64,000 nt of DNA from Adiantum capillus-veneris (GCA_014529385.2 CM043958.1:146099734-146163733); one strand, 5' to 3'; numbered from the stretch's first letter, positions 1 through 10,839 are shown. Notes: generated from the letters alone by a model not told the origin. Translations and numbers: made by a program.

Positions 1-10
1 TAATGCAGGT

Positions 11-1320
11 ATGGATGATGAGGAGTTTCTTTCTTCTTTGTCACCGCAGCAGAGACAGTGGTACGTGGAGCGTCATCGCTCTGGCGCATCATCGCGCGTT
101 CCTACTCCATCCGCATCTCCCTCTCTTTCGGAGCATTCGGCGCGCTCCGAAGCTTCGGCGTCGACGAGACGAGCTTCACACTCATCTAGACACCGGCACT
201 CTAGTGGTGGCGGTGGCGGTTGTTGTGGGGATTCCGCCACCGATGCCTCCACACCGCCTCGTGTTCGACGAGTCTCTTTACCCTCCCCTTCTTTGCCCGC
301 CCCCACACCAGCCATAGCATCGCCATCTACGCCAGGTTTCGCACGGCTGACTGTTCCTAGAAGCTACACACCTCTACCTACTCCGCCAGGAGCCACCCAA
401 CTCGACACTCCTCGCTTCGGGGCCCAGACGCCGGTGGAGACACATGACGTCCGTACCCCCATCGACACGCCGCTAGAGACCCCTGCCGGGACACCCAGGT
501 TCACGCGTCACCGGCCAGAGGGCTTGCCTTACTCCGTCGACATCAGCGGCGGCATCATCATGGATGATGACGGCAAGAAGGTGATCTCGCGCATGCGTGG
601 TCTTTGCTCTCAGCTGTTTAGACACTACATACTAAACAAATGGAGTGAAGTACCAAGTGATTTAAAAAACAGAGTCATCAGCATACTTCATGATGAGTTT
701 CCTGTTCCAACACGGGATTAGTGCTTCAATGAAGACCTGATGAAGATTCGAATGCGCGAATACTGCAAACACAAGCGTTCCGAAGTGCAAAAAGCAATCA
801 AGAATGGGTGGAACAGGCCAGATTGGCTGGCCAAAGAAGATTGGAAGAATGCGAAGAAAGCAGCGCACGAGAATCCCGACAAGTGGAAGCAACAAAAGGA
901 TGCAGCGAGAGCGCGAGTAGAGGCAGGGAGCTCGCACCACTTGGGGAGCGGTGGATGGGCATCATTTGAGGCCGATTTTGTAAGTGTTTTCACATTGCTC
1001 TTTATGTTCGATAGTTTAGGGTTTATGAGTTTTTTAATTCTAACATAATGAAATCTTTGTATGTTTTGACAGTGGTCGATGACAGGACGTGATCCCACAC
1101 CGTACGAGCGCGAGTACGCAGGCAGGAAGGGCTTAAACGCCCTGATGGACATTCTCAGTTCTCGCGACGGCATGGTTAGTATTAGGGTTTACTCTTTTTT
1201 ATTTTTTGTATTGTTTTATAAATGTCGTTATATGTTTATACTTACTAAAAGCTGTCTTATTGTCTTTTTTTGCAGAATCCGACAGATACGCCGCTTGGAC
1301 GCGATGAGACGTCTGACTAG
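11..1320 (+). pseudogene. CACTA-borne spliced ORF, Transposase_24-like, with one in-frame stop
   Basis: Three exons fit: 11–979, 1073–1174 and 1276–1320, with GT–AG introns at 980–1072 and 1175–1275, both phase 0. The N-terminal ~170 residues are low-complexity Ser/Thr/Pro-rich. The later part (WSEVPSDLKNRV, then KHKRSEVQKAI, NRPDWL and GRDPTPYEREYAG) resembles the plant Transposase_24 family often carried by En/Spm elements; that family call is from memory, not a search. An in-frame TAG at 719–721 splits the frame between a 236-residue N-terminal part and the conserved part. The same frame continues on both sides, so one G-to-A change in a TGG codon would explain it. The true start may lie upstream of the window. 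A spliced isoform avoiding the stop cannot be excluded. Confidence 0.6.
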
Positions 1321-1686
1321 ACGACGTCAGTTTAGCCGTAGCTAGATAGCATTAGTTTAGGGTTTCTCATAGCTTATGTATCATGAGATGGATTTTATAC
1401 GTCTTTTTGAACCATGTATCTTATTACATTTGTCACCGCAGTTCCTTTTGCCAATCAATTCTTTATGCCTATGATGTTGTACAATTGTCATTATTACATT
1501 TGCCAATCAATTCATTTTGCCTATGATGTGTACAATTGTCAATTTTGCAAACAATGCATCTTGTGGGTGACTATTTTGGGTCTATTATCTACCCTTGCAC
1601 TTTTTTTAAAAAGTGAATCAAGTACAATATGGTTGATGGGTGGCAGGGCATTCAATGTCCTGCCACCAAAAAAAAATTCTCTTGGG

Positions 1687-1890
1687 CGTCGCTATAAGCG
1701 TCGCTATTTATGGCTCTGTAGCGTCGCTATGAGCGTCGCTATAGTCTTCTGTGTAACCGTCGCTATGAGCGTCGCTATGAGCGTCTCTATGGCCGTCGCT
1801 AAATAGCGACGCCTATAGCGACGCTCTCGTAGCGACGGTTTTAGCGACGCCGGGGGTTATAAAAACCCAGTGTATTTCCGTCGCTAACAA
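1687..1890. repeat. CACTA subterminal repeats (CGTCGCTA / TAGCGACG)
   Basis: About eight copies of CGTCGCTA in direct orientation, one altered to CGTCTCTA, are followed by four copies of the inverse TAGCGACG and a further CGTCGCTA near 1880. The turn-over point near 1795–1815 forms a short palindrome, so the block could fold into a long hairpin. Subterminal arrays of this kind bind the DNA-binding protein of CACTA transposons; binding here is inferred from position and pattern. Confidence 0.8.
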
Positions 1891-1910
1891 CGTCACAAGA
1901 GCACACAACC

Positions 1911-1920
1911 TCTTGTAGTG
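1911..1920 (-). repeat. CACTA terminal inverted repeat (3' end)
   Basis: The + strand reads TCTTGTAGTG, whose complement CACTACAAGA is the canonical CACTA end. It marks the right boundary of the transposon. Confidence 0.82.
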
Positions 1921-2550
1921 GACCCAGTGTTACAACTACCCCTCACTAATCCCACTACCCCTGGGTGCAACCCAGCCCTTAGGACCACTAGTTGATAACA
2001 TTAAGAGATCCAAGGGTAGTATGTAGCAATATTGGGTCCCAATACTGTGGGCACCTCTATATGTTTCGCTATATCATGCATTAGTTTTACATCATTTATA
2101 CGACACCAGGGATTTTATATTTACGTACTCACGTTTTTTTTTTTGTGATCACACTGTTAATTATCAAAATTCTCTATTCAAAACTCTTCACATTCACAAA
2201 AAAATGACAATGTGACATGAAGGGAACGTGGTGAGCCGGTTGGATTTTCCCGTCGATATAGAGGCCTAACCCATCGGGCCCTATCAGACGTGCTCCGTAG
2301 GCCCAACGCTTTGTTCGATGGGCCCTCGGGGTCCCCTCCTTCTCACAATTCCTAAGGCTTGTGATCTCCCAAGCTCTACCAGGTCTCCCAAGCTGGATAA
2401 CCCAAGCCCTCCCAAGCTGAATAAAAATTAACGGTATACTCCTTACCTTAATTTCATGTATTTTATGACATGATTAATTCGGTTTAAATTTTTGTTTTAA
2501 TGTTTTTTATATGTTCTTTGTAAATGTTAAAGTGTGTCGATCTTACCTCA
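1921..2550. other. Non-coding flank; one orphan hAT-like terminus near 2107
   Basis: No credible reading frame. At 2107 the sequence CAGGGATTTTATATTTACG repeats the start of the hAT element further right (CAGGGATTT at 5199). It is followed by GTGATCACA, also seen just inside that element's right end. No matching partner end or 8-bp duplication was found, so this may be a broken or solo end of a related hAT element. The 2220–2340 stretch is GC-rich with several GGGCCC-like words. Confidence 0.35.
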
Positions 2551-3300
2551 TGTCGGCATCGGTCGTATTGCTCGATCGGAAGTGTCGTTTTGAAATGTTA
2601 GACCATCAGTCACTCTTGAGTTCTAAGTAGTCAATCAGTTTGTTTTGGCATCGGTTCTACTTTGATCCAGTAGTGTTGTCATGCAAATTGGTGAAACTAC
2701 TTTGTTTTACAACGTGGTCACTATTTTCACTTCAGCATCGACTATACTTTGGACCAGAAGTGTCATTGCTCAACATGGTCATTACCTTTGACTTATGGAT
2801 ATTTTTATTAGTCTTGTCATCGGCATCAAATCTATTATTGGACTGGGAGTGTCGTTGCACAAGCCAATATGATGCTTTCTATGTCTTATGACTCTGTGAG
2901 TGATCTGTGTATACATGCTTTTAGGCTAGTTCGGTTTTGCTTTCGACATCAGCTCTACTATTGGCATGGAGTTGTCGTTAGTTTCATTGAATGATGCCCT
3001 ACTTTTTAGGCTAGTTCAGTGTTGCTTTCGGCATCAACTCTATTATTGGGATGGAGTTGTCATTAGTCTCATTGAATGATGCCGTGCTTTTTAGGCTAGT
3101 TCATTGTTTCTCTCGGCATCAACTCTACTACTAGATTGGAGTTGTCGTTAGTCTCATTGAATAATGTCCTATTTTTTAGGCTAGTTCAGTGTTGCTCTCA
3201 ACATCAGCTCTACTATGGTGTTGGAATTGTTGTTAGTTTCATTGAATGATGCCCTACTCTTTAAGCTAGTTTGATGATTGCTAGAGTTGTTGTTAGTTTC
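2551..3300. repeat. Degenerate tandem array, 85-bp unit
   Basis: Units are marked by (G)GCATC…CTCTACTATTGG…GGAGTTGTCGTTAG…TTAGGCTAGTTC. The TTAGGCTAG anchor recurs at about 2921, 3006, 3091, 3176 and 3261, exactly 85 bp apart. More diverged copies of the GCATC segment lie at 2556, 2648, 2735 and 2823, spaced 87–92 bp. The 3' units are most alike, which suggests recent amplification at that end. No coding potential was seen. Confidence 0.8.
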
Positions 3301-3505
3301 GTTCTCGGGGGGTTCACCGTTCAGTACCCCCTATATAACGTGCGTTCGTCGGGTATTAGAATTCCCTCTTTTAACATGTTTGAATAAAATGACCCCTTAT
3401 TTTAGGAAGTTTTTTCAAAATTGAATCTAAAACCCCCTTATTTTAATGTATCTCTGTTAAATTGCCTAAAATTTTTGTATTTTAAACCCCTCCTTTCGAA
3501 CTCAC

Positions 3506-3617
3506 GTTATACATTAACATGATCGTATAGTGCACCCCTCGAGGTTTTTATTAAATGATATGTTATACATTAACATGATCACATAGTGCACCCCCCGAGG
3601 TTTTATTAAATGATACT
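3506..3617. repeat. 56-bp tandem duplication
   Basis: Two adjacent copies begin with GTTATACATTAACATGATC at 3506 and 3562 and each runs through GAGGTTT and TATTAAATGATA. They differ at a few positions only. Confidence 0.75.
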
Positions 3618-5198
3618 CGTATTTGTTCATTTTAGCATAGCTGGTGTCAGGCCTAGGGTAAGACCGAGAAGGCCAAGGACCAAGGCGCATATGCGGTAAA
3701 GGGGATCCTATAAATAGCATGGCCAAGGGCCTATATAGGGTATGGTTGGGTGGTGATTTGCATGTGCCAGTCCCCTCCCTCTCATATCGGCATCAGAGCT
3801 TAGGACAGAGGGACAGCCATGGAGGGGGAGGGAAAAACAGGATGTGGAAGTCTTGGCTTGATGCTTCATTCTTTGTCTCTCTCTCCAACGCTCTCCCTCT
3901 CATCTCAAGTCGCCATGGCGTGGGCATGGCCCCCTGGGTTGGGCTAGGCGGGGGCTGACAAGCGACCTCCTGCACACAGAGAGGCACTGTTTTTTAACCT
4001 GCATAAAACTACATGAAACTTCTTGATGGGATTGCCAAGGCTTGGGGAGACCTTTACATTTCAATAGTGCCATCGTTTTGGGCTCGTAGACACGGCCTTT
4101 AGCAAGAAAATCTTGGCACAATTATGGATTTGTTGTTGAACGCCATGGCTTGTAACAATTTCACACTTCTTGATTTTTTTGGGCGTCTAGGGGTGCCTAA
4201 GGGGCAACCCAAGGGGCCCATCCCATGGGCAATAGCCATTTGGTGCAGAGCGAAGATGGAAGATGGTTTGCAAGGGCTTGTTGCCCCGAATATGCAATGA
4301 ATTCAGGTTAGCTACACACAACAGTGAACACACAATGGCGGACACCACACACCGATGGCCGATGAGAGTTGAGGACAAGCCTCGACATGGGTTGTGGTTT
4401 AGGCAAAACCCTTGGCAAGAAGCAGGCAGATGCCCAGTATTGAGCCTTACAAGACTGGGAATCAACACTTTCAACTTTACCTGCGAAGTACAAAGCATGG
4501 CTCCGCATGGCTTGAGGCTCAATCCAAAGCACATAGTTTTTTTGAGTCGATCGACATGGTCGAGAGTAAGCTATATATTTCTTTTTTAATTTGAGTTTTT
4601 TTGCAGTAGTATGTCCAAGCTTGATGCAAATAGTATGACTATCTTTCCTACATCCCTAAGGATTGCTCATAATTGGGACAAAAGAGCAAGGTTCTGTACA
4701 GGGCCACTCATGAGAACGGCTTGTCTAGCAAGACTAAAACGTTAAATATTTCAAAACATTGAATTTTGTTCTTGGATTAGTAAATGAAGGGCAAGGCTTA
4801 ACAAGAATTTTCCATGGGCAATGACCAAGGTCAGATCTACAACATTGAGGACTTCCACGAGAGCCATTAGCAACAATTGGTAAGTTATCCAATTACAGTA
4901 ACACAAGTATAGGCAAGGCTTGTGGCTTGTAAGGTCAAGATATTCAACAGAGCTAACCACTTATTGCTATTCAAGAAGCCAACATACATCTTTCTTTCTA
5001 GTTGGAGTTTTGGATTTGCTAGGGCATGGATCTTAGGCAAGTTTTCTAAACGCGGTGAAGTCATGATCCACCCATTATTGGCAAACTAGATCCGACCAAT
5101 TTCAATAGAAATTGGAAATGGCTGCATGCAAGCAGTATTGGGAAACTCGTGTACGCTTTGTCTATCCAATTACTGTACATACTTTTATGGTTTGCAGT
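3618..5198. other. Non-coding stretch left of the hAT element
   Basis: Nothing recognisable is encoded. A TATA-like CCTATAAATAG at about 3709–3719 precedes short frames without family features. An open frame at 4263–4589 (108 codons) has no domain, and the opposite strand is equally open there. The right edge carries TTTGCAGT (5191–5198), the likely left target-site copy of the hAT insertion. Confidence 0.4.
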
Positions 5199-5207
5199 CA
5201 GGGATTT
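5199..5207 (+). repeat. hAT left terminal inverted repeat
   Basis: CAGGGATTT pairs with AAATCCCTG at 11052–11060. Beyond nine bases the two ends diverge, though both contain TGACG shortly inside. Confidence 0.7.
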
Positions 5208-5319
5208 TAATTACACGATGACGCATTTTGTTAAATGTTAATTGTTGTTGTTATTATCACTATTTTTTTCATGTTAATAACATATCTAATGTCATGACTT
5301 ACGAAAACCGGTAGAAAAC

Positions 5320-5512
5320 GTAGAACCGGCGGGACAACCAACAATCCCGGCAGGCCCGACGGGACAAGCAAGAATCCCGCTGGACCCGTCATGTACCCCC
5401 TCCATATTTGGCGGCTCTATATAACCCTATAGTAGACATCACATCACATCACCTCTTCCTCTAAATTTGGTCATCCTTTAAAATTTAGAAGAAAAACTAA
5501 AGGTAAAAAAAT
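5320..5512 (+). promoter_or_regulatory. hAT left promoter with GC-rich subterminal motifs
   Basis: GC-rich words ACCGGCGGGAC, CCCGGCAGGCCCGACGGG and CCGCTGGACC at 5322–5390 precede a TATA box CTATATAA at 5417–5424. A transcript starting near 5450 would reach a plausible donor (AAAG|GTAAAA, intron from 5503). The matching acceptor TATTGCAG ends at 6438, just before the transposase ATG at 6452. The 151-bp array would then lie inside the leader intron. Confidence 0.5.
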
Positions 5513-5550
5513 GAATAGTCTTAAAAAAAAAAAAAAACTTAATGTAACTG

Positions 5551-6305
5551 TGATCATGGATCATTAGTTCTTTTTTGGACTGAACTGATTCTTAAAAGGA
5601 GATAGAAAGGTGAATCTTTGGGTCGGTATCTCTACATTTGGGATGGACTAATCTCATGTTTAGTTCACTGTTATATTTGCTAAATTGATTGCTATATTGA
5701 TTAGAACTTCTATCATGGGTCATTAGTTCTTTTTTGGACTGAACTGATTCTTGAAAAGAGATAGAAAGGTGAATCTTTGGGTCGATATCTCTACTTTTGG
5801 GATGGACTGATCACATGTTTGATTCACCGTTGTATTTGCTTGCTATTCCGATTAGAGCTCCAATCATGAGTCCTTAGTTCTATTTTGGACTGGACTGATT
5901 CATGAAAGGAGGTAGAAAGGTGAATCTTTGGGTCGATATCTCTACTTTTGGGATGGACTGATCACGTGTTTGATTCACCGCTGTATTTGCTTGCTATTCC
6001 GATTAGAGCTCCAATCATGGGTCATTAGTTCTTTTTTGGACTGGACCGATTCATGAAAGAAGGTAGGAAGGTGAATCTTTGGGTTGATATCTCTACTTTT
6101 GGGATGGACTGATCACATGTTTGATTCACCGCTGTATTTGCTTGCTATTTCGATTAGAGCTCCAATCATGGGTCATTAGTTCTTTTTTGGACTGGATTGA
6201 TTCATGAAAGGGGTAGGAAGGTGAATCTTTGGGTCGATATCTCTACTTTTGGGATGGACTGATCACATATTTGATTCACCGTTGTATTTGCTTGCTCATG
6301 TTTGA
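5551..6305. repeat. 151-bp tandem array in the hAT 5' leader
   Basis: Five units are marked by TCATTAGTTCTTTTTTGGAC (TCCTTAGTTC in the third) at 5561, 5720, 5871, 6022 and 6173. Spacings are 159, 151, 151 and 151 bp. Each also carries AGGTGAATCTTTGGGTC and GGGATGGACTGATCAC. The array sits between the left promoter and the transposase start. Confidence 0.85.
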
Positions 6306-6451
6306 GTAGATTGAGGTTTATTCCCTTCAGGATTCACTACTACGCTTGTGTGTGATATTGATTATAACACTAATGTTTGGTTTGAATAATACTTGAAAGA
6401 AGAGATAGCATACTGAGCTATGTTTATTGGTATTGCAGGCATCCAATAAGT

Positions 6452-8746
6452 ATGTCTTCCACCGGGAATGTGAGCGGTGATGTTGGTGTCTCAAGCTTGG
6501 CTTCCTTGAGGAGACCTCCTACCTCGATGCCAGGTCCTGCTTTGCAGTGCACCACTTCTCAGGGCAAGCGAAAGGCAGGTGGAAAAAGTCTAGGACCCTA
6601 GTGGAATTTTTCCACAGATTTAAATAAGTATCAAGATTGGAAATGCAACTTTTGTGGCGAAGAGAAATCTGGAGGAGCACCAAGAATAAGGGATCATTTG
6701 CTAGGTGGCAATACTAGAATCCAAGGAGGAAAGTGCAAGGGCTTAGGTGCAGAAGAAGCAGCTATGCGCTTAAAAGCTTTAATTGGTAAGCTAATTTCCA
6801 CGAGCAAAAGATCAAAACTCTCTACTTTCGACCATCACACCCCGGTATCGATAAGATCAAACCAGTATGAGGGATCATTGGGTGTAACACCCACCAATGG
6901 AAGCACTCAAAGCAGGGAACCAACTTCTCATATAGATGGAACTACACCTCCAAACCATGGATCTCCTGACTTTGAGGTAGGATCATAAAAAAGTAGACAT
7001 GTTAGCTTACAAATGAGCTTCAAAACGCTTGCCTTAGAAGAAGCACAACTTGCTCTAGCTAAAGCCGTTTATTTCACTGGGGGATCATTGTCCATTGTCA
7101 CCCGTGATGCATGGAAGTCAGCTTAGAAACGCATTGGGGAGTATGGTGCTGGATTTACCCCTCCAACATATCACCATATGAGAAACCAACTGTTGGATAA
7201 ATGTTACACAAGCACACAATAGGATATTCAAAGGGTAATATTAAATGCAACAGAACAATCTGGATACACCATAGTTAGTGATGGTTGGTACAACGTTCAA
7301 AGGCGGCCATTGATCAACATCATGCTTGTATGTCCTCGTGGTAAATGTTTTATCAAAGCTGTGGATAGCTCTGGTCAAATAAAGTTTGGCAGTTTTATAG
7401 CTGACATCATTGGCGACGCAGTTGAGGAACTTGGAAAAGAAAATGTTGTCCAAGTAATCATGGACAATGCTAAAAATTGCAGGGCTGCAGGTAGGATACT
7501 TGAAAGTCGCTTCTCTCACCTATATAGTGCTGATTGCAGTACACACAGCTTGAACTTGGTATTGCAAGATTGGTACAAGAGGGAGGACACAAAGTGGTTC
7601 AAATGGATAGTAGACAATGCTCGCTTAATAGTCAAGTTTGTTTTGAAGCGTCAGAGGGTTCTTGACATGTACCGTCAGAGGATGTCTACTATGTTAAAAC
7701 TGTCGTGCGAAACTAGATTTTGCACCAACTACTATACGGTAGAATCACTAATAAAAAATAAGAATGCTATGATGGAGACATTTGTTTGTGCCACTTTTTC
7801 AGAATGGGAGGCCGGTCAAAGGGAGAAGATAAAAAGCAAAATAGGGGTGATCAGAGATCTACTAGCTTATCGCCACTTCTGGGATGATGTGGTGGATGTG
7901 CACAATGCCATGATGCCAATTATGCTCGCATTACGCCAACTGGATTCTGCCTTGCCTAACATAGGTAAGGTGTGGATGGCTTGGTGGACTATTCAAGAAA
8001 GCCTTGCAAATCCAGAGGAGCCCCAGGAGCCAATTGTGAAGCCTTGGAAGGCACCATTCACTCAAAAGAGGAGAGAAATTTTGAGAAAGTATGTGCATGG
8101 TCGATGGGTTGGAGCACATAGTCCACTACACAACGTAGCTTTCTTATTGGATCCAGATTATTGGGCAATGGAAATAGACAAACTTGATGAGGAGGTGCTG
8201 GAAGACTTTTATGATGTGATAGGCAGGTTTTATGATGATCCTGATGAGCATGCATTAGCTGTTACTAATCTTACGAAGTTTAAACTCAAAGAGGGTAAGT
8301 TTGGTACAGAATTTGTGCAGAAACTTGCCACGGAGCAACCAGCGTGGAAGTGGTGGATGATGAATGGTGGTAGTGCACCCACCCTTAAACGCCTAGCTGT
8401 TAAAATCCTAGCCCAATGTGCATCCAATTCAAGTTCTGAGAGAAACTGGAGTACATATAAATATGTACATTCCACCATCAGAAATCGCCTTCTAAATTCA
8501 AGAGCTGAAAAATTGGTGTATATGTACTGCAACCATCGGCTATTAGCAAGAGTGCAAGCTGAGAACTACAAAGAGGAGATGCCACGCTAGACTTATGATG
8601 TAACCAATGATGAGGTGGACGAAGACAGTGAGCTGCAAGGGGAATCTCATGAAGTAGAAACTACATGTACTTTAGAAGAGATTGAAGAGAATTTGGAAAT
8701 TGAACCAACTTTGACCCGTCACAGCAAGCGACGGTGGTTTAATTAA
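6452..8746 (+). pseudogene. hAT transposase (BED finger, DUF659-like core, hAT dimerisation domain), five in-frame stops
   Basis: A single frame from ATG 6452 to TAA 8744–8746 spans 764 residues, the usual size for hAT transposases. A BED-type zinc finger begins at 6644 (WKCNFCGEEK … RDHLLGG). The core carries the conserved SDGW at about 7280 and IMDNAKN near 7460, matching the first two acidic catalytic positions of hAT enzymes. The C-terminal dimerisation motif (SSSERNWSTY … RNRLLNSRAEKLVY) lies at about 8430–8530. The frame is broken by TAG 6599, TAA 6986, TAG 7124, TAG 7220 and TAG 8588, with no frameshift. The 426-codon stretch 7310–8590 stays open. This copy cannot make a full-length enzyme. 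It lies downstream of its own promoter and faces the RING gene. Confidence 0.88.
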
Positions 8747-9034
8747 TAGATTATCGAATCCATTGAGTGACTTTTGTTTAAGTTCAGAAACTGTTTATCT
8801 TATAAGCTTTTTTTTTATATTTAGTTTAAGGTTTAGACATTTTCTTAATAATAAACGAAGCCCTTAAAAACCTTTACAAGGCCACAAATCACTATTAAAG
8901 CTTCATAATATACAAAGCCCTAACAAATCTTTTCATTATCACATATCATAATTGAAGCTGAAGTGAGGACAATTCACAATTCACTAATAAATTCTCGCAA
9001 GACAACGAGTAAATATTTTCAAATGTTACAAAAA

Positions 9035-9583
9035 CTATCCAAGTGATAATGAAATATTTGTGAGAATATCTTCATTCTCCTGTTCACGCTGACCTTTAAG
9101 CTTATTATAGTCTTCAGACATTTTGAACATTGCATATAGATTTTTGGATATCTCATACTCACATATAGCACAATGAAATTTATTCATCATGCTTTGCATC
9201 AAGCATGATATATGGTACATATGTCTGCATGGCAAGCTGAAGTGACCACACCACTCATGAAAGAATGATCTACATACGGGGCAAGGACCACCGTGCTCAC
9301 CAGAAGTTGGAGGGGCCTCAATAGATGTTGGGTGCTCAATCAATGTGGCAACATTTTGTTTTTTTATAGTCGCCTCTAACTCTTTTACGTGGCGAGATAG
9401 CACCTTCACCTCCCTTTGCAAGTCTCTATTTAGGGTTGCTTCTGCATGAGAGCCTTGTGTAGCTTGTGATGCTTGCCTCACTTGAGTTTGAAGCTCCTCC
9501 TTAACTTGGTGCACTTCCATTGATGCACCTAGCCGCAATTGCAACCATGTGCCAGTGCATCCACGCACAGTGACTTCTTTCAA
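9035..9583 (-). CDS. RING-H2 zinc-finger coiled-coil protein carried by the hAT element
   Basis: The open frame codes for up to 182 residues. Counting from the Met at 9583, a helical, charged segment at about 24–76 looks like a coiled coil. It is followed by a full RING-H2 ligand set: C101-x2-C104, C119-x-H121-x2-H124-x2-C127 and C138-x2-C141. RING-H2 proteins are usually E3 ubiquitin ligases; that role here is inferred. The first ~20 codons read through the terminal copy of the neighbouring tandem repeat, so Met 22 at 9520 is a more likely start. Codons are intact, unlike those of the transposase. A SWIM-like reading of the WCGH…PCRH segment is an alternative. The gene points at the 3' end of the transposase and lies wholly inside the terminal repeats, so it is either a second hAT gene or a captured host exon. 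Confidence 0.65.
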   Translation of the reverse strand: MKEVTVRGCTGTWLQLRLGASMEVHQVKEELQTQVRQASQATQGSHAEATLNRDLQREVKVLSRHVKELEATIKKQNVATLIEHPTSIEAPPTSGEHGGPCPVCRSFFHEWCGHFSLPCRHMYHISCLMQSMMNKFHCAICEYEISKNLYAMFKMSEDYNKLKGQREQENEDILTNISLSLG

Positions 9584-10660
9584 ACAGATGCTACCGTCAA
9601 TCTAGCAGCAACACACCTAGTCGCAATTGCAACCATGTGCCGAAGCATGAATGACGGGAAGCAACATAAAACATAGTCATCTTGCATTTTTGCAATGACA
9701 CACCTAGCCGCAATTGCAACCATGTGCGAGTGCATCCATACACGGTGACTTCTTTCAAACAGATGCTCCTATCATTCTAGCAGCAACACACCTAGTCGCA
9801 ATTGCAACCATGTGCCGAAGCATGAATGACTAGGAGCAACATAAAACATAGTCATCCTACGCTTTTGCAATGACACACCTAGTCGCAATTGCAACCATGT
9901 GCCAGTGTATCCATGCACGATGTCTTCTTTCAAGATTCAAGCATATGAAGCATTTTGAAATTATGTGAGCACACATTCATGCATTAGATGCTACCGTCAA
10001 TCTAGCAGTAACACACCTAGTCACAATTGCAACCATGTGCCGAAGCATGAATGACGGGAAGCAACATAAAACATAGTCATCTTGAGTTTTTGCAATGAAA
10101 CACCTAGCCGCAATTGCAACCATGTGCTAGTGCATCCACGCACGGTGACTTCTTTCAAACATATGCTCCTGTCATTCTAGCAGCAACACACCTAGTCGCA
10201 ATTGCAACCATGTGCCGAAGCATGAATGACGGGAAGCAACATAAAACATAGTCATCTTGCGTTTTTGCAATGACACACCTAGCCGCAATTGCAACCATGT
10301 GCCAGTGCATCCACGCACGGTGACTTCTTTCAAACAGATGCTCCTGTCATTCTAGTAGCAACACACCTAGTCGCAATTGCAACCATGTGCCGAAGCATGA
10401 ATGACGGGAAGCAACATAAAACATAGTCATCTTGCGTTTTTGCAATGACACACCTAGCCGCAATTGCAACCATGTTCCAGTGCATCCACGCACGGTGACT
10501 TCTTTCAAACAGATGCTCCTGTCATTCTAGTAGCAACACACCTAGTCGCAATTGCAACCATGTGCCGAAGCATGAATGACTGGGAGAAATATAAAACATA
10601 ATCATCGTACGCTTTTGCAATGACACACCTAGCCGCAATTGCAACCATGTGCCAGTGCAT
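9526..10660. repeat. Tandem array, 87/88-bp half-units in 175-bp pairs, 13 copies
   Basis: The core CACCTAGYCGCAATTGCAAC recurs at about 9526, 9614, 9701, 9789, 9876, 10014, 10101, 10189, 10276, 10364, 10451, 10539 and 10626. The half-units alternate between two types, one continuing CAGTGCATCCACGCACGGTG and the other CGAAGCATGAATGAC, so the true period is 175 bp. A 50-bp insertion breaks the spacing before 10014. Each core contains the palindrome GCAATTGC. The array lies between the right-end promoter and the RING gene. Confidence 0.9.
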
Positions 10661-10839
10661 CCACGTACGATGATTTGACAAAAGAAATTTTATACCTTTA
10701 AGTTTTAACGCAAAAAACTAAAAAAAACATCAATAAAATAAGGAAGGGTTTAAAAAATTACTGCTACACTGCTTTGAGAATGTGGAAAGCTGCCAAAAAT
10801 TTTGGTGAAGACTTTTCAATGTACCTCTTTTGTGAAAAA

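Larger units (their letters stand above)
1..1920 (+). mobile_element. CACTA (En/Spm-like) transposon, 3' portion
   Basis: The element ends at 1920 with TCTTGTAGTG, the inverse of the CACTACAAGA terminus typical of plant CACTA transposons. Just inside lies a dense block of direct and inverted CGTCGCTA/TAGCGACG subterminal repeats, the usual transposase-binding architecture of this superfamily. The window opens inside the element, so its 5' end, its main TPase (TNP2-like) gene and one copy of the 3-bp target duplication are out of view. The base triplet after the terminus is GAC. The + strand gene inside fits the second, accessory gene of CACTA elements. Confidence 0.82.

Noticed and set aside
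4187-4594. Overlapping open frames on both strands near 4.2–4.6 kb as a gene
   Set aside because: Neither strand shows domains, codon structure or splice context; equal openness on both strands suggests chance.
9526-10660. CRISPR-like array
   Set aside because: Units are 87–88 bp without unique spacers, lie inside a plant hAT transposon, and no cas genes exist; it is a tandem repeat.
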